DNA of 64,000 nt from Paraglaciecola mesophila KMM 241 (GCF_000315015.1 NZ_BAEP01000049.1:20697-84696), one strand, 5' to 3'. Shown: positions 27,092 through 36,917, counted from the stretch's first letter. The notes: generated by a model from the sequence alone, not told the origin. Translations and numbers: made by a program.

Positions 27092-27116
27092 ACGGAGCCA
27101 CTTGGCTCCGTTTTTG
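27092..27116. terminator. Terminator between convergent genes
   Basis: ACGGAGCCA and TGGCTCCGT form a 9-bp stem with a 2-base loop, followed by TTTTT. It serves the TonB receptor and possibly the convergent phosphatase gene. Confidence 0.85.
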
Positions 27117-27128
27117 TCATCAACTTAA

Positions 27129-28511
27129 TTAATATTTATAACTCTTACTGCCAAGCTTTTTCCCTTTTCTGGCATAGAACTCCACTCTTAAACCGCTGGG
27201 AGAAACCCGAAGTTTCGTAAAGGCGTCCGTCGGGAAAACTTCACTGGATTTTTTAACCTTGTAGATGCTACTCGTCAGCGTATCAATCGTTCCTCTGAGT
27301 TTAAAGCTTCTCCTGTTAGGATGCGGATAAGGCCAAAACAGCGCTGATGAAACCACTGAGGTCACGTTGACACTCTCACTCAGTTCTAGTTGCGACGCCA
27401 TGCAGGCATGCACATCACCCGATAAAAAAACCACTTTTTGAATTTCGTTTATTCTAATGCACTCAAAAATCTCGTCTCGCTGATGAATAAACCCATGCCA
27501 TTTATCTGACGACTGGGATTCATAGGGCGGTACACTGGACACAATCATTTTCACTCGCTCACTGCCATCACATAACCACGTTTTTAACGCTGTCATTTGC
27601 ATCGGCCCTAACATTTCCTGGGCTCCATCGGTTAGGTCGCGCTCTGTTCTAGTGTCACATACGAACACATCACAGCAACCGTCACTGTATGTGTACCAAA
27701 GGTGCGTTGGCGCGCCTGTAATACGGCTACCGTTTAAATCAAAAAGCGGACTGTGACTGGCTTGATACGTTGCATATGAATGAATCGCGGCTGGAAATTT
27801 TGTTACCCAGTCTTTGGCGTCGGCAGATTCTGGCCAGTTATCTTCAATTTCATGATCGTCTAGAGTCATATACGTTGGAGTACAGGACATTAACCGGCGC
27901 AGATATTTAGACGTGAAGACTTTACGGTAACGCTTATTGTATTCGTCTAGGGAATCATCGGCGCAAATGACGTTCAAGTCATCCGCGTAGATCTGATCGC
28001 CGCACATAATGAGCTGATCAACCTGTTTGCTGTCTTGTGTATGCTCTAAAATCGATTTGAACGTTCTATCACTACGATCATCCCACCATAGTCCGCCGAA
28101 AAGACGTAACACGTACCGACACGAGCCAAACACAATGGTTCTTGCTTGCGAGATGTCAGATGATGCTGTTCTCATTTGGTAAATATCAATATGCTTCCAA
28201 TTCAGTACTTTGTCGACATTGATTTCGCTAGAATCTACCTCGGAATAAAACCAACCAACCTGATATTCATAGACGGTATTTTCTTCTAATTCAGTTAATA
28301 CCACCACGCCCGTTAAGTCGAAATTGGGGTTCATTTTGAAATACAAAGGGGTGCTGAACGTCGATTTCCCCATTTTTCGGTACTGAATAACACCGTGTGC
28401 TTTACGTGGTCTACCATCATAAATAGACAATTCAGCCCGACCAAAAATTCTCACCAAATTATGTGATGTGTGACCCGTAATAGGGCCAACCGTAAGATTT
28501 TGTACATCCAT
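27129..28511 (-). CDS. PhoD-like metallophosphatase
   Basis: A 460-residue protein with an N-terminal beta-rich region (1-115) and a PhoD-like metallophosphoesterase domain. Metal motifs are present: G-S-C-R-Y near residue 130, C-G-D-Q-I-Y-A-D near 170, D-D-H-E-I-E-D-N near 218 and S-G-D-V-H-A near 365. Typical alkaline phosphatase D proteins are Tat-exported, but no signal peptide is visible, so this one may be cytoplasmic with an unknown phosphoester substrate. Stand-alone gene convergent with the TonB receptor. Confidence 0.85.
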   Translation of the reverse strand: MDVQNLTVGPITGHTSHNLVRIFGRAELSIYDGRPRKAHGVIQYRKMGKSTFSTPLYFKMNPNFDLTGVVVLTELEENTVYEYQVGWFYSEVDSSEINVDKVLNWKHIDIYQMRTASSDISQARTIVFGSCRYVLRLFGGLWWDDRSDRTFKSILEHTQDSKQVDQLIMCGDQIYADDLNVICADDSLDEYNKRYRKVFTSKYLRRLMSCTPTYMTLDDHEIEDNWPESADAKDWVTKFPAAIHSYATYQASHSPLFDLNGSRITGAPTHLWYTYSDGCCDVFVCDTRTERDLTDGAQEMLGPMQMTALKTWLCDGSERVKMIVSSVPPYESQSSDKWHGFIHQRDEIFECIRINEIQKVVFLSGDVHACMASQLELSESVNVTSVVSSALFWPYPHPNRRSFKLRGTIDTLTSSIYKVKKSSEVFPTDAFTKLRVSPSGLRVEFYARKGKKLGSKSYKY

Positions 28512-29043
28512 GTTATGTTCCTTTTTAAAAGAAGGGTTAATGAAGGGCTGAGAAATACAACTGTCAAATCTGACTCAGTCTAAAAGTGAGCCTAGTACAT
28601 GATGTTAAAAATGCATTAATGGGCGATAGGCTAGAATGTAACTTTTTGTCGGGTGATTTGATCACCGCGGCGGATATGTGATCTAGTGGGCTATGTAATC
28701 TAGTGGGCTATGTAGAATAGAGCAACTAAGAGGTAATCGTGCCCAAGCGAACCTTCAGGGCAAAGCGTTTTTCGTATGTATGCTGCGTGATGATCCATTT
28801 GTGAAGAATAACCATGCTAATTCGACTTTGCTTTGTATAAAGAACAAACACTCTTATGCAGAGCTAACATCGAAACGTAAAAAGACTTTAGCCTTTAGTT
28901 GAATCTCATTGAACTTAAATTTCCGTACAATGAGTGTGTATAATAAAGTGAGAACATTACTTTATGACATGTATTACACCCATTAATGCAGTAAAGGGTA
29001 AATCAATATCAATTACCGTTGTGACGAAGGAATACTGAGGTAA
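28512..29043. other. Intergenic region between divergent genes
   Basis: About 530 bases with the promoters of the phosphatase and the GGDEF gene. It holds the 17-bp tandem duplication at 28681-28714. No gene was seen. Confidence 0.5.
28681..28714. repeat. 17-bp tandem duplication
   Basis: Two perfect adjacent copies of ATCTAGTGGGCTATGTA. Looks like a slipped-strand duplication; function not evident. Confidence 0.85.
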
Positions 29044-30063
29044 ATGTTCAGATCAAAATTATGGGCAAATGAGCTAGATTATCGACGAACAGTCTTGAAG
29101 GTAGTGCTATGTGCCATCATCTTCGCAGGCTCAATCTTCGTAGTGAATAATTGGCTGGTTGGGCAAAAAGTCTTGGCTCTAATCGAGTTAGCGCTAGTGA
29201 TACTGTCAATCGGCATTCTCGCCATTCACAAAAAAACGCCTCGCCTGACATTCTGGGCATCGGTCTTCTTATTTTCCGTATACACGGTAATTCTGATAGG
29301 GATATATACAGTGCCCTTCATCGCTGCGCTATATACTTGGCTATTTTTAATTCCTGTCTTGTCTTACCTTCTACTTGGGATCACCTTAGGCAATGTGTTT
29401 ACCTGTGTATATGTTTTGATCGGTGTGGCAATCCTATTTAAGGCTCAATTTTCTAGCTCGCCTGAAATGCCGCCCATATCAGTAGCGAATATAGGCCTAT
29501 GTTTATCAGCTATTTGGGCCTTGTCGTACACTTATGAATCCAAAAGAGCGGCAATGGTTAAGCGGCTTCAACAAATGGCGGCTATCGATCCATTAACGGG
29601 CTTGAACAACCGGCTATTGCTAGATTCCAGCTTTGAGATGCTGTGTGAAAGTCTCCCTGAAACACAACGATCAGTATCAATGCTACTCATTGATTTAGAC
29701 CACTTTAAAAAAGTGAACGACAAGTATGGTCATCATGTGGGCGATAAAGTACTGATTGAGGTAGCTCGGCTTATCAATGAAACACGCCGTTTAAATGACT
29801 GGGCTTTCCGCCTTGGGGGAGAAGAGTTTTGTATGCTTGTCCCGGATACCACTGAACTGCAGGCTCACAATGTTGCTGAGCGAATACGTTTAGCGGTAGA
29901 AAACACCATAACGATTGATGACATACTCATTAACATTAGTGTCAGTATTGGGGTGTCCCATTGGCCAAGCGATGGTGAAACGTTGAATCAGCTTTACAAA
30001 CTGGCTGATGAGAGACTGTATCAAGCTAAAGAAACTGGTCGTAATAAAGTGATTGGTCACTAG
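29044..30063 (+). CDS. Membrane diguanylate cyclase (GGDEF)
   Basis: A 339-residue protein with about six N-terminal hydrophobic helices (residues 15-165) and a C-terminal GGDEF domain starting A-I-D-P-L-T-G-L-N-N-R. The active site is G-G-E-E-F (near 262) and an RxxD inhibitory site (R-L-N-D) stands five residues before it. It should make cyclic di-GMP with product inhibition, in contrast to the broken cyclase at 860-2406. GAGG ribosome site upstream. No EAL domain or periplasmic sensor is visible. Confidence 0.93.
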   Translation: MFRSKLWANELDYRRTVLKVVLCAIIFAGSIFVVNNWLVGQKVLALIELALVILSIGILAIHKKTPRLTFWASVFLFSVYTVILIGIYTVPFIAALYTWLFLIPVLSYLLLGITLGNVFTCVYVLIGVAILFKAQFSSSPEMPPISVANIGLCLSAIWALSYTYESKRAAMVKRLQQMAAIDPLTGLNNRLLLDSSFEMLCESLPETQRSVSMLLIDLDHFKKVNDKYGHHVGDKVLIEVARLINETRRLNDWAFRLGGEEFCMLVPDTTELQAHNVAERIRLAVENTITIDDILINISVSIGVSHWPSDGETLNQLYKLADERLYQAKETGRNKVIGH

Positions 30064-30131
30064 CGGCCTCACCAGTCCCTTCCACCAAATCATTTCACAC
30101 GTACATATTGCCAGTGAGTTGCCCTAGTTTT

Positions 30132-31358
30132 TTATGGCGAGTGTTTACTCATTCCACGGCTCATTTCAATTAAACGGCTGTACGTTCGGCGAAACTCGAA
30201 AGTAAGAGCTCCGTCTAAATACAGCTCTTCTAGCGGTACATCACAACTTAGGTAAAGCCTAACATTTTGGTCGTACAGCTCATCGATGAGACTAATAAAG
30301 CGTCTCGCTTTGTCATCATTCTTTGAGTATGACAACACCCTCTCTCCAGTGCTGGTTGCCTGATTATCTCCAATGCCATCCTCTGTGCCCCTAGCTTTTA
30401 TCCAGCCTCTGACCTTCGCCCCTAATTGAGGAACCTCGCTGATCATCACAGTCTGAAAGTGCGATGCAATTTCCATATAATCAAGCTGAGAGCGCGGCCC
30501 TTCGCACAGTGCACTAAATTTAAACCAAACAACATTTTTCCCAGCTTTCATTTTGGTAACCTTGCGCACGGGAATATCACGATGGCATATTTCTATCGTT
30601 GCGTTGGTCATATGTGTGCTATCGACGTTCTCAGTCAACTGAGCAAACACAGCGGGGAAGTTCATATTTTTTGAAACGCCAACATAAGTGGACAAGCTGT
30701 CTAAATCCGCCTCACTTAACGAAGTGCTTAAATGGTGTAAACGATGATCCTGCTCGCCGCACAGATGCAGCATATTGGTATGTTGCTGCAACAGTGCTAT
30801 ACAGGGCAAAAATTTGTGCCTAGCTAAGCCATTTTCATATAAACGGTCGATGGGAATATTCGAGGTGGCAATGAGCACCACATTTTCTTTAAATAAGCAT
30901 TCGAACAAGCCAGATAACAGCATGGCATCGCCGATGTCTGATACAAAAAATTCATCGAAACATATCACGCGGTGCTCATCCCCCAGTTGTTGGGCGAGCG
31001 CTTTTGCTACGTTTACTAGAGGGTTTAGCTGGCCGCTGTGCTCATTAAGTGACTGATGTATCCGCGCCATAAAGCGATGAAAATGCAGTCGTAACTTCCC
31101 TTCTTGTGGCAAACAATCGTAGAACAAGTCCATCAAAAAGGTTTTGCCCCGGCCCACATCGCCCCACAAATAAAGCCCTTTTACCTGTGCAGGCCCACGG
31201 AGGTTTCCCTCAGTAAGTTGGTGATAAAGACGATCAAGCGCTTCTATCGCTTCACGCTGGCTAGCGTCTTCAATCAAGGTCTTACCCTGTTGAGACTGAT
31301 AAACACTAAGTGGTGATGGTGAAAGTGACATTGAGCGAAGGCTTTGCCCATCAGGCAT
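30132..31358 (-). CDS. zapE: Cell-division ATPase ZapE (AFG1-like)
   Basis: A 408-residue AFG1/ZapE P-loop ATPase. Walker A is G-D-V-G-R-G-K-T near residue 67, Walker B C-F-D-E-F-F near 135, then I-A-T-S-N-I-P (sensor region) near 165. ZapE acts on FtsZ rings under stress and low oxygen in E. coli. Slightly longer than typical because of N-terminal residues; a Met at codon 10 is an alternative start. Single gene downstream of the inverted repeat at 31423-31480. Confidence 0.88.
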   Translation of the reverse strand: MPDGQSLRSMSLSPSPLSVYQSQQGKTLIEDASQREAIEALDRLYHQLTEGNLRGPAQVKGLYLWGDVGRGKTFLMDLFYDCLPQEGKLRLHFHRFMARIHQSLNEHSGQLNPLVNVAKALAQQLGDEHRVICFDEFFVSDIGDAMLLSGLFECLFKENVVLIATSNIPIDRLYENGLARHKFLPCIALLQQHTNMLHLCGEQDHRLHHLSTSLSEADLDSLSTYVGVSKNMNFPAVFAQLTENVDSTHMTNATIEICHRDIPVRKVTKMKAGKNVVWFKFSALCEGPRSQLDYMEIASHFQTVMISEVPQLGAKVRGWIKARGTEDGIGDNQATSTGERVLSYSKNDDKARRFISLIDELYDQNVRLYLSCDVPLEELYLDGALTFEFRRTYSRLIEMSRGMSKHSP

Positions 31359-31422
31359 GGTTAATGGTTCCAGTCGAAAGTGTCAGTAAAGCAGAACTCT
31401 AACGACTTTTGAGCAACTCGCC

Positions 31423-31480
31423 AAATGAAATTTACTCGGTTACTACTCACTGCAAAATCTCTTTCACGTAAATTTCATTT
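31423..31480. repeat. 13-bp perfect inverted repeat with 32-base spacer
   Basis: AAATGAAATTTAC (31423-31435) and GTAAATTTCATTT (31468-31480) are exact reverse complements. They lie between the zapE start and the hydrolase stop. Could be a large hairpin or a pair of operator half-sites. Confidence 0.8.
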
Positions 31481-31493
31481 AAGAAGAGTGTCG

Positions 31494-32372
31494 TTACGTG
31501 TCTAAGCTTTTGATTTCTTCGGCAACCAAGTATGGGTCTTCCATAGGGATGAAATGGGTGTGATCGGGTAAGTAATTTTCGGTTGCTCGAGGAATGAGCC
31601 CAACTAACCCCTTGTATGTGGCGGACGGGCGAAAATCAAAAGGCGCGTCCTCTGGTGTGCGTTCTTTTACCCGCAATATTTTGACCGTCGCAGTAATTGA
31701 GGACAAATACTCAAGCAACAAGCCGTTGCCAGAACTTTGATAAATCGCCGCCTCGCACAAAGGCGGGCAAGCTAGCTCAAACAGCTCACTGTCGCTTTTT
31801 GGCAAAAGGCCATATTCGCAATAATCTCTTAACACCTGATGATCCCAATCGCTAAAAGGCGGGCGGCTATTAAAACGCGAAAACATTTCATCTGCGCTCG
31901 CCCATTCGTTGCGCCTCGACGCAATCGGGCTTTTTGCCGGATCGGTTTGTGCCGGGTCGCGGGAATTTGGGCTAAAAATAACAGGATCTAATAATAAAAT
32001 ATGTTTGAAACGACTGGGTAATTTCGTCGCTGCCTGCAAAACCACATGCCCGCCCATTGAGTGACCACAGGCTGTAATGTCGTTCAAATCTAGGGTTTCG
32101 ATTAACGCGACAAGATCATCGCCAAATAGCTGAAAACTGTAAGGGGATGCAGAGTTTTCACTTAACCCATGACAGCGCAAATCAACCGCGTACACATGCC
32201 TGTCACCCAATTGGCCGATAATCTTGTCCCATACCCGAGCGTGAAACCCAGCGGCGTGCACCAGTAATAAAGGCGGCCCACTGCCCTGCCATTCATAAAC
32301 GTTCAAAGCAGTGCTGTTTTCTTGGCCTTCATGTAATCGGACAGAGTAACTTTTAGGGTGGCGTTGCGACAT
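31494..32372 (-). CDS. Alpha/beta-fold hydrolase
   Basis: A 292-residue hydrolase. The nucleophile elbow G-H-S-M-G-G is near residue 104, the oxyanion region H-A-A-G-F-H near 40, an acid is likely in the I-L-R-V-K-E-R region (about 235) and the catalytic His near 270 (D-H-T-H-F-I-P-M-E). No signal peptide, so a cytoplasmic esterase, lactonase or related enzyme. The substrate is not evident; the gene stands about 220 bases from a thioesterase gene. Confidence 0.85.
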   Translation of the reverse strand: MSQRHPKSYSVRLHEGQENSTALNVYEWQGSGPPLLLVHAAGFHARVWDKIIGQLGDRHVYAVDLRCHGLSENSASPYSFQLFGDDLVALIETLDLNDITACGHSMGGHVVLQAATKLPSRFKHILLLDPVIFSPNSRDPAQTDPAKSPIASRRNEWASADEMFSRFNSRPPFSDWDHQVLRDYCEYGLLPKSDSELFELACPPLCEAAIYQSSGNGLLLEYLSSITATVKILRVKERTPEDAPFDFRPSATYKGLVGLIPRATENYLPDHTHFIPMEDPYLVAEEIKSLDT

Positions 32373-32590
32373 TTGAATTTCCGAATTTAGATTGAAATAT
32401 GAAGTGCTTATTGAAAAATTAAGCCTATGAAAACACTAAACGCTGGCTGCATGTTCAAGCAAATAGTCCGACTCGATACTCAGGCAAATAGGCACTGATA
32501 CTGCGTAGATTTATTCATCAGGGCCATTGCGCTTGGCATGTGCACCAGACACTACCGATGCAACCAATGATATGGCGCCCTCGCGAAATA

Positions 32591-33013
32591 TTATTCAGCT
32601 CTTCTTGATAGCTTAGCCACCGAACTTGCCGTGGCCGTTAGTACGTCGTTTTCATTATAAATATGGCCTTCGACGAAGGCGACTTTATAGCCTTTTCTGA
32701 CTGCCCAACCTTCGACTCGCAGCTTTCCTGCCCGTGTTGGCTCCAGATAAGTGGTTTTAATTTCTAACGAGGAAATATTGATAATATCTTTATTAAGTGC
32801 CATCACCGCATGACTCATCGCTGTATCTAACATGGCCGTAACAAAACCGCCCTGTACCACATCTATAGAATGGCAATAGTCTTTTCCTATATTAAATTCA
32901 AATCGGCAAGCGTCTTTTTCAACATCAAAATCAACCAGCTTTCCACCCAGTAAACTTATGAACTTAGGGGCATGTTGATTTATCTTTTCAATTGCTTGTT
33001 CTTTACTCGTCAT
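32591..33013 (-). CDS. PaaI-type hotdog thioesterase
   Basis: A 140-residue single hotdog domain. The segment H-S-I-D-V-V-Q-G-G-F-V-T-A-M-L-D-T-A matches the H-G-G-x-x-x-x-x-D signature of PaaI thioesterases, although the first Gly position is varied. Probably hydrolyses an acyl- or aryl-CoA thioester. Could support the CoA-dependent operon at 40-48 kb, but it is not linked in an operon. Confidence 0.85.
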   Translation of the reverse strand: MTSKEQAIEKINQHAPKFISLLGGKLVDFDVEKDACRFEFNIGKDYCHSIDVVQGGFVTAMLDTAMSHAVMALNKDIINISSLEIKTTYLEPTRAGKLRVEGWAVRKGYKVAFVEGHIYNENDVLTATASSVAKLSRRAE

Positions 33014-33493
33014 AAAATAGCTACCTGTGTTTCATTTGATAAGTGAATATGTCACGTAATGCACAAGAGCGATTATTATCGAAACAGAAGATCATGGATA
33101 ATTTCATCTGATGATGAGTGTTTATAACGTAACGAATCTCACTCAATAGGCTTTGCGTTGTGTTGACTTTTTTGAAAGCACATTTTGTGATAAATGCTAA
33201 CTATGAATTAGTATAAATTTCAATCGTTAGTTTAGCGTTCTTAAAGCGAATATACTTTGACGTTGACGGCAGGTGAGGCTTTATTTACCTCTTTCCGTTT
33301 TGGCCGTTTGATCTGTTGAGATGTGTTTAGGTATTCATTACACCACTAATAGGCTGATGTATGCCAATGCCGAGTTGGGACTGTAAATAGAACGTTATTT
33401 TACAACCTATCGAATTTTCGTCGCTACTTTAAGCTGTTTAACCATGGTTATTTAGATCGCTAATTGACCCCTAATTTAAATATCGAGAATAAT
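33014..33493. other. Intergenic region, no gene seen
   Basis: About 480 bases, AT-rich, upstream of the thioesterase and the nitronate monooxygenase. No strong hairpin, repeat or reading frame was recognised. Confidence 0.5.
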
Positions 33494-34459
33494 GTGTCTA
33501 TTCCAAAAATCATGCAAGGTCGTCTCTCCCTCCCCGTGGTTGGTGCGCCACTATTTATTATTTCAGGACCAGAACTCGTGATCAGCCAGTGTAAGGCCGG
33601 AGTTGTCGGTTCATTCCCCGCGTTAAACGCGCGCCCTGCCGAAATGTTAGATACCTGGCTGACCAAAATAAACACAGAGCTAGATGCTTACAATCAAGCT
33701 AACCCGGACTGCCCGGCCGCCCCATACGCAGTCAATCAGATAGTGCACAGCTCAAACGATCGGTTAATGCACGATGTGGAAATATGCGTAAAGCACAAAG
33801 TGCCGATTGTCATCACTTCATTAGGGGCAAGATCAGAGGTATTTGACGCTATTCATTCTTATGGCGGGATTTGTTTGCATGACGTGATTGACAATCGCTT
33901 TGCTAAAAAGGCAATTGAAAAAGGCGCCGACGGGCTGATTTGCGTAGCGGCTGGTGCTGGTGGTCATGCAGGCACACTTTCACCCTTGGCGTTTATTCAA
34001 GAAGTAAGAGAATGGTTCGATGGGCCTGTTTTGCTGTCAGGGGCTATTTCTACAGGCCAAAACGTATTAGCGGCGCAAGCCATGGGCGCTGATTTAGCCT
34101 ATATCGGCTCAGCCTTTATCGCCACTAAAGAAGCCAACGCAGACCAAGCTTATAAACAAGCCTTAGTTGACTACGCGGCGAGCGATATCGTATACACCAA
34201 TTTATTTACCGGAGTTCATGGTAATTACTTAAAGCCGTCTATCGTGGCGGCAGGTATGGATCCTGACAACTTACCCCAAAGCGACCCTTTGAAGATGGAC
34301 TTTGGCTCAGGCAGTAGTTCAAAAGCGAAAGCGTGGAAAGATATCTGGGGCTGTGGCCAGGGCATTAACGCGATCAAACAAATTCAATCCACCCAAGATC
34401 TCGTTAATAAACTAACCTCTGAGTACGAAACAGCGAAAAAAAGGTTGCTAGCCCTATAG
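33494..34459 (+). CDS. Nitronate monooxygenase / 2-nitropropane dioxygenase family
   Basis: TIM-barrel FMN enzyme of the NMO family. Begins G-R-L-S-L-P-V-V-G-A-P-L-F, then V-V-G-S-F-P-A-L-N, a G-A-G-G-H-A-G region near residue 155 with the catalytic His, and G-A-D-L-A-Y-I-G-S-A-F. I chose GTG at 33494; a TTG at 33464 adds ten residues. Oxidises propionate-3-nitronate or alkyl nitronates; some relatives act on other flavin substrates. No operon partner is visible. Confidence 0.85.
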   Translation: MSIPKIMQGRLSLPVVGAPLFIISGPELVISQCKAGVVGSFPALNARPAEMLDTWLTKINTELDAYNQANPDCPAAPYAVNQIVHSSNDRLMHDVEICVKHKVPIVITSLGARSEVFDAIHSYGGICLHDVIDNRFAKKAIEKGADGLICVAAGAGGHAGTLSPLAFIQEVREWFDGPVLLSGAISTGQNVLAAQAMGADLAYIGSAFIATKEANADQAYKQALVDYAASDIVYTNLFTGVHGNYLKPSIVAAGMDPDNLPQSDPLKMDFGSGSSSKAKAWKDIWGCGQGINAIKQIQSTQDLVNKLTSEYETAKKRLLAL

Positions 34460-34493
34460 AACTGAGGGCTAACTGACTAACGTAAAGCTAACT

Positions 34494-34805
34494 CTATTGA
34501 ATTATTTCACTGATTTGAACGGTTGGCTGGGTATTGGTGAAGTTAGTCAAATCTGCCAAAATTTCCCCTTGATGAGGGCCAAACGATTTTTGGAATGATT
34601 CTACTGATTCGAAGACCAAATGCCCCATAGCAATGTACGCAGGGGCCTCACCTGGTGCCCCGCCTGCTATACCAAGATCTGCATGAGCTGAAACAAGCGC
34701 CTCACCGACTAACTCAGCAACAAGCGGCAAATGCGTAGCTCGGTAGTAACCCATATCGAAGGTAGCGCTTTCACTGTTTGGATATAACACACTGACTTTA
34801 ATCAT
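34494..34805 (-). CDS. EthD-domain protein
   Basis: About 103 residues of the EthD family (I-K-V-S-V-L-Y-P-N near the start, Y-Y-R-A-T-H-L-P-L-V, then G-P-H-Q-G-E-I-L-A-D), a dimeric alpha-beta barrel found with catabolic oxygenases. The Met at 34805 has an AGGA site upstream; an upstream Met at 34850 lacks one. Function unknown. Convergent with the nitronate monooxygenase gene. Confidence 0.82.
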   Translation of the reverse strand: MIKVSVLYPNSESATFDMGYYRATHLPLVAELVGEALVSAHADLGIAGGAPGEAPAYIAMGHLVFESVESFQKSFGPHQGEILADLTNFTNTQPTVQISEIIQ

Positions 34806-34982
34806 TAAATTTATCCTATTAAGATGATATTGAGTATTGATGCTTAACACTTAACCAAGCATGTCACGCATCAAAGTGAACGATTGTTCAAGTATGTCCT
34901 AAGCTAACCCGTTGCGCGAGTGGTTTATGTGTCACAGTCATGTTTAGTAACCCATTTTATAAAGCGTGAACTACATACTTGC

Positions 34983-35321
34983 TTACATAGCGTGACAATT
35001 TATCGCCGCCATACGACCTATTTGCAACACTAGGTCATCACCTTTACCACGGATACTGTTCGGTCCATTAGTGTAAGAAAAGCCCGAAGCGGTGGGCTCT
35101 TGTTTAAGCTCAATATTTTCGTTGTTGCGTATCATGACCGCTCGCTCACTGTCTTTATAAAAGCGCACGGTAACTGGGATGTTACCCACACATTCAAAAA
35201 GCACTTGCGTGTACTGCGTTGCCTTTTCTGCCTCAGCACGCTTTTTATTTTCTAAGTTAGCTTCTGGGCTACATGCTTGTAAGCCAACCATCAATAATGG
35301 CATGAGTAGCACCGTTTTCAT
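34983..35321 (-). CDS. Lipoprotein, MliC/PliC lysozyme-inhibitor-like
   Basis: A 112-residue protein with a lipobox (L-Q-A-C-S) at residues 14-18, so outer- or inner-membrane lipoprotein. The mature part has F-E-C-V-G-N-I-P-V-T-V-R-F, S-G-F-S-Y-T-N-G and a late C-H, a pattern like the MliC c-type lysozyme inhibitor domain (two cysteines, S-G-x-x-Y). Similarity was judged by eye; other small beta lipoproteins are possible. Confidence 0.7.
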   Translation of the reverse strand: MKTVLLMPLLMVGLQACSPEANLENKKRAEAEKATQYTQVLFECVGNIPVTVRFYKDSERAVMIRNNENIELKQEPTASGFSYTNGPNSIRGKGDDLVLQIGRMAAINCHAM

Positions 35322-35385
35322 TTTAGCTTTGATATTGGTTCTCCCTAAATAGTCGATAGAAAATCGGCGCAGCGACTAAGAACGT

Positions 35386-36795
35386 TTATAGTCGTTCGCT
35401 GATTTCTTGCGCCGCCCGCAAACCCGATATTATCGCAGACTCCATTCCTGAGTACATAAACTCTGTATGCTCACCGGCGAAATGCAACTTACCTTCGACA
35501 CTCGTCATATGAGAAACATGCGTTTGCACTTGCCCAGGCGAAAATTGAATGTACGCCCCTTTAGAGAAGCGCTCGTTTGCCCATGACTGATGGTGTACCA
35601 CCTCGGTTTTGCCTTTAAGTCCAGGGTAATATGTTTCTAGTGCATTATTGACGATACTAATGGCCTGATTGGCTGGCAGCTTATCCAAGGCCTTTGCTTG
35701 TTGGCCATTTACCCAGCTGGTGAGATAGGTTAAAGAACCACTCTCATCGACTTGACTAAATACACGCCCAAGGGTGTTGTCTGTCCATAGATTTGTCGCT
35801 TCTAAAATGGACACATCCGCCTGCTGATTAACCGCGAAATGTACTTGAGTCACTGGTGTATAAACGGCTTCCTTAATAGCGCGGCGCTTCTGCACGCTTA
35901 TATCGCTGTTAAGGGCCACCTCCTTTAACGCAGAAAACGGGGTGGTGATGATACAGCGCTTAGCTGAATATTCGCTGCCATCTTCACAGCGCACCCTCAC
36001 TGTTTTCGCTGCATTTATGATATGGCTTACCACCTTGTTAGTATGAACAGCATCCCCAACACCATCAGCCAGCGCTTGGGTGAAGCGACTATTGCCCCCT
36101 TGGATTTTCTGTGCGCCTCTTCCACCTATTTTCGCTAAGCTCAAACGATAAAGCGCATCGGCGGCAGATAGTTCTTGTAGGCTAGATGCGTTTACATTCG
36201 CCTCCATTAGGCGTAGCGCTTCTACTGATATATTTTGCTGTTGAAAATACTCTTTCAGTGAAATGTCCAATGGCGCGTATTTCGCTGACGTCCAGTCAGA
36301 GGGCAACGCGTACTTTGGCCCCTGCCCCAACGCTTTGTAATACAAGCTTGAAGGTAAGGTTTTTTTGTCATCGCCGAGGAGCTTATTTTGCGGATGGGTA
36401 GGCCATTCAGCTGCGCTAATGCGCTGGCCGTTTATCACAAAGGTATTTTGTTTGGCGTAGTTGCCCAAAGACACCAACGGTAAACCTAGCTGCTGGGCAT
36501 AAGTGCGCATCATGCCGTACCCTTGACCAATTTGAAGCCCCCCTGCTTCCGCGTTTATGCCGTGGGAATTAACCGTAAGTATACGCCCGCCAACGCGCTC
36601 CCGCGCTTCCAAAACTAGCACTTTGTAGCCTTGCTCTTTTAAGTAACGCGCACTGGTAAGCCCCGCCAATCCAGCACCAATAACAATGATATCAACATTG
36701 TTATGGTTTGCGGCCCAAAGCGGCGCAACTATTCCACCAGCCCCAACAAATAATGAACTAGCGGCTAAACCTTTTATGATCTGCCGACGATGCAT
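35386..36795 (-). CDS. Exported flavin monoamine oxidase
   Basis: A 469-residue amine-oxidase-family flavoprotein. N-terminal leader R-R-Q-I-I-K-G-L-A-A-S-S-L-F-V looks Tat-like, followed by the dinucleotide motif V-I-G-A-G-L-A-G-L-T-S near residue 37, R-V-G-G-R near 67 and the C-terminal F-A-G-E-H-T-E near 440 that contacts FAD. Likely oxidises an amine or amino acid in the periplasm with release of ammonia and peroxide. Single gene; a terminator for the TonB receptor lies between them. Confidence 0.9.
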   Translation of the reverse strand: MHRRQIIKGLAASSLFVGAGGIVAPLWAANHNNVDIIVIGAGLAGLTSARYLKEQGYKVLVLEARERVGGRILTVNSHGINAEAGGLQIGQGYGMMRTYAQQLGLPLVSLGNYAKQNTFVINGQRISAAEWPTHPQNKLLGDDKKTLPSSLYYKALGQGPKYALPSDWTSAKYAPLDISLKEYFQQQNISVEALRLMEANVNASSLQELSAADALYRLSLAKIGGRGAQKIQGGNSRFTQALADGVGDAVHTNKVVSHIINAAKTVRVRCEDGSEYSAKRCIITTPFSALKEVALNSDISVQKRRAIKEAVYTPVTQVHFAVNQQADVSILEATNLWTDNTLGRVFSQVDESGSLTYLTSWVNGQQAKALDKLPANQAISIVNNALETYYPGLKGKTEVVHHQSWANERFSKGAYIQFSPGQVQTHVSHMTSVEGKLHFAGEHTEFMYSGMESAIISGLRAAQEISERL

Positions 36796-36834
36796 AAGGT
36801 ACCTCCGTTTCAGTCGTACTTAATTTTAGTCAAT

Positions 36835-36860
36835 AAAAAAGCGAGATAACTCGCTTTTTT
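36835..36860 (-). terminator. Terminator after the TonB receptor
   Basis: A perfect hairpin AAAAAAGCGAG / CTCGCTTTTTT with a 4-base loop. T runs on both strands, so it may act in both directions. Confidence 0.85.
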
Positions 36861-36917
36861 ATGGGTTGAAAAGAATGTAAGCCACTAGCGCATCACACTC
36901 TGTGTTTGAGTATCAAA

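Noticed and set aside
28914..28932. AAATTTCCGTACAATG near the GGDEF promoter as a copy of the ACGG palindrome
   Set aside because: Two bases of the left arm are missing and the symmetry is poor, so chance is likely.
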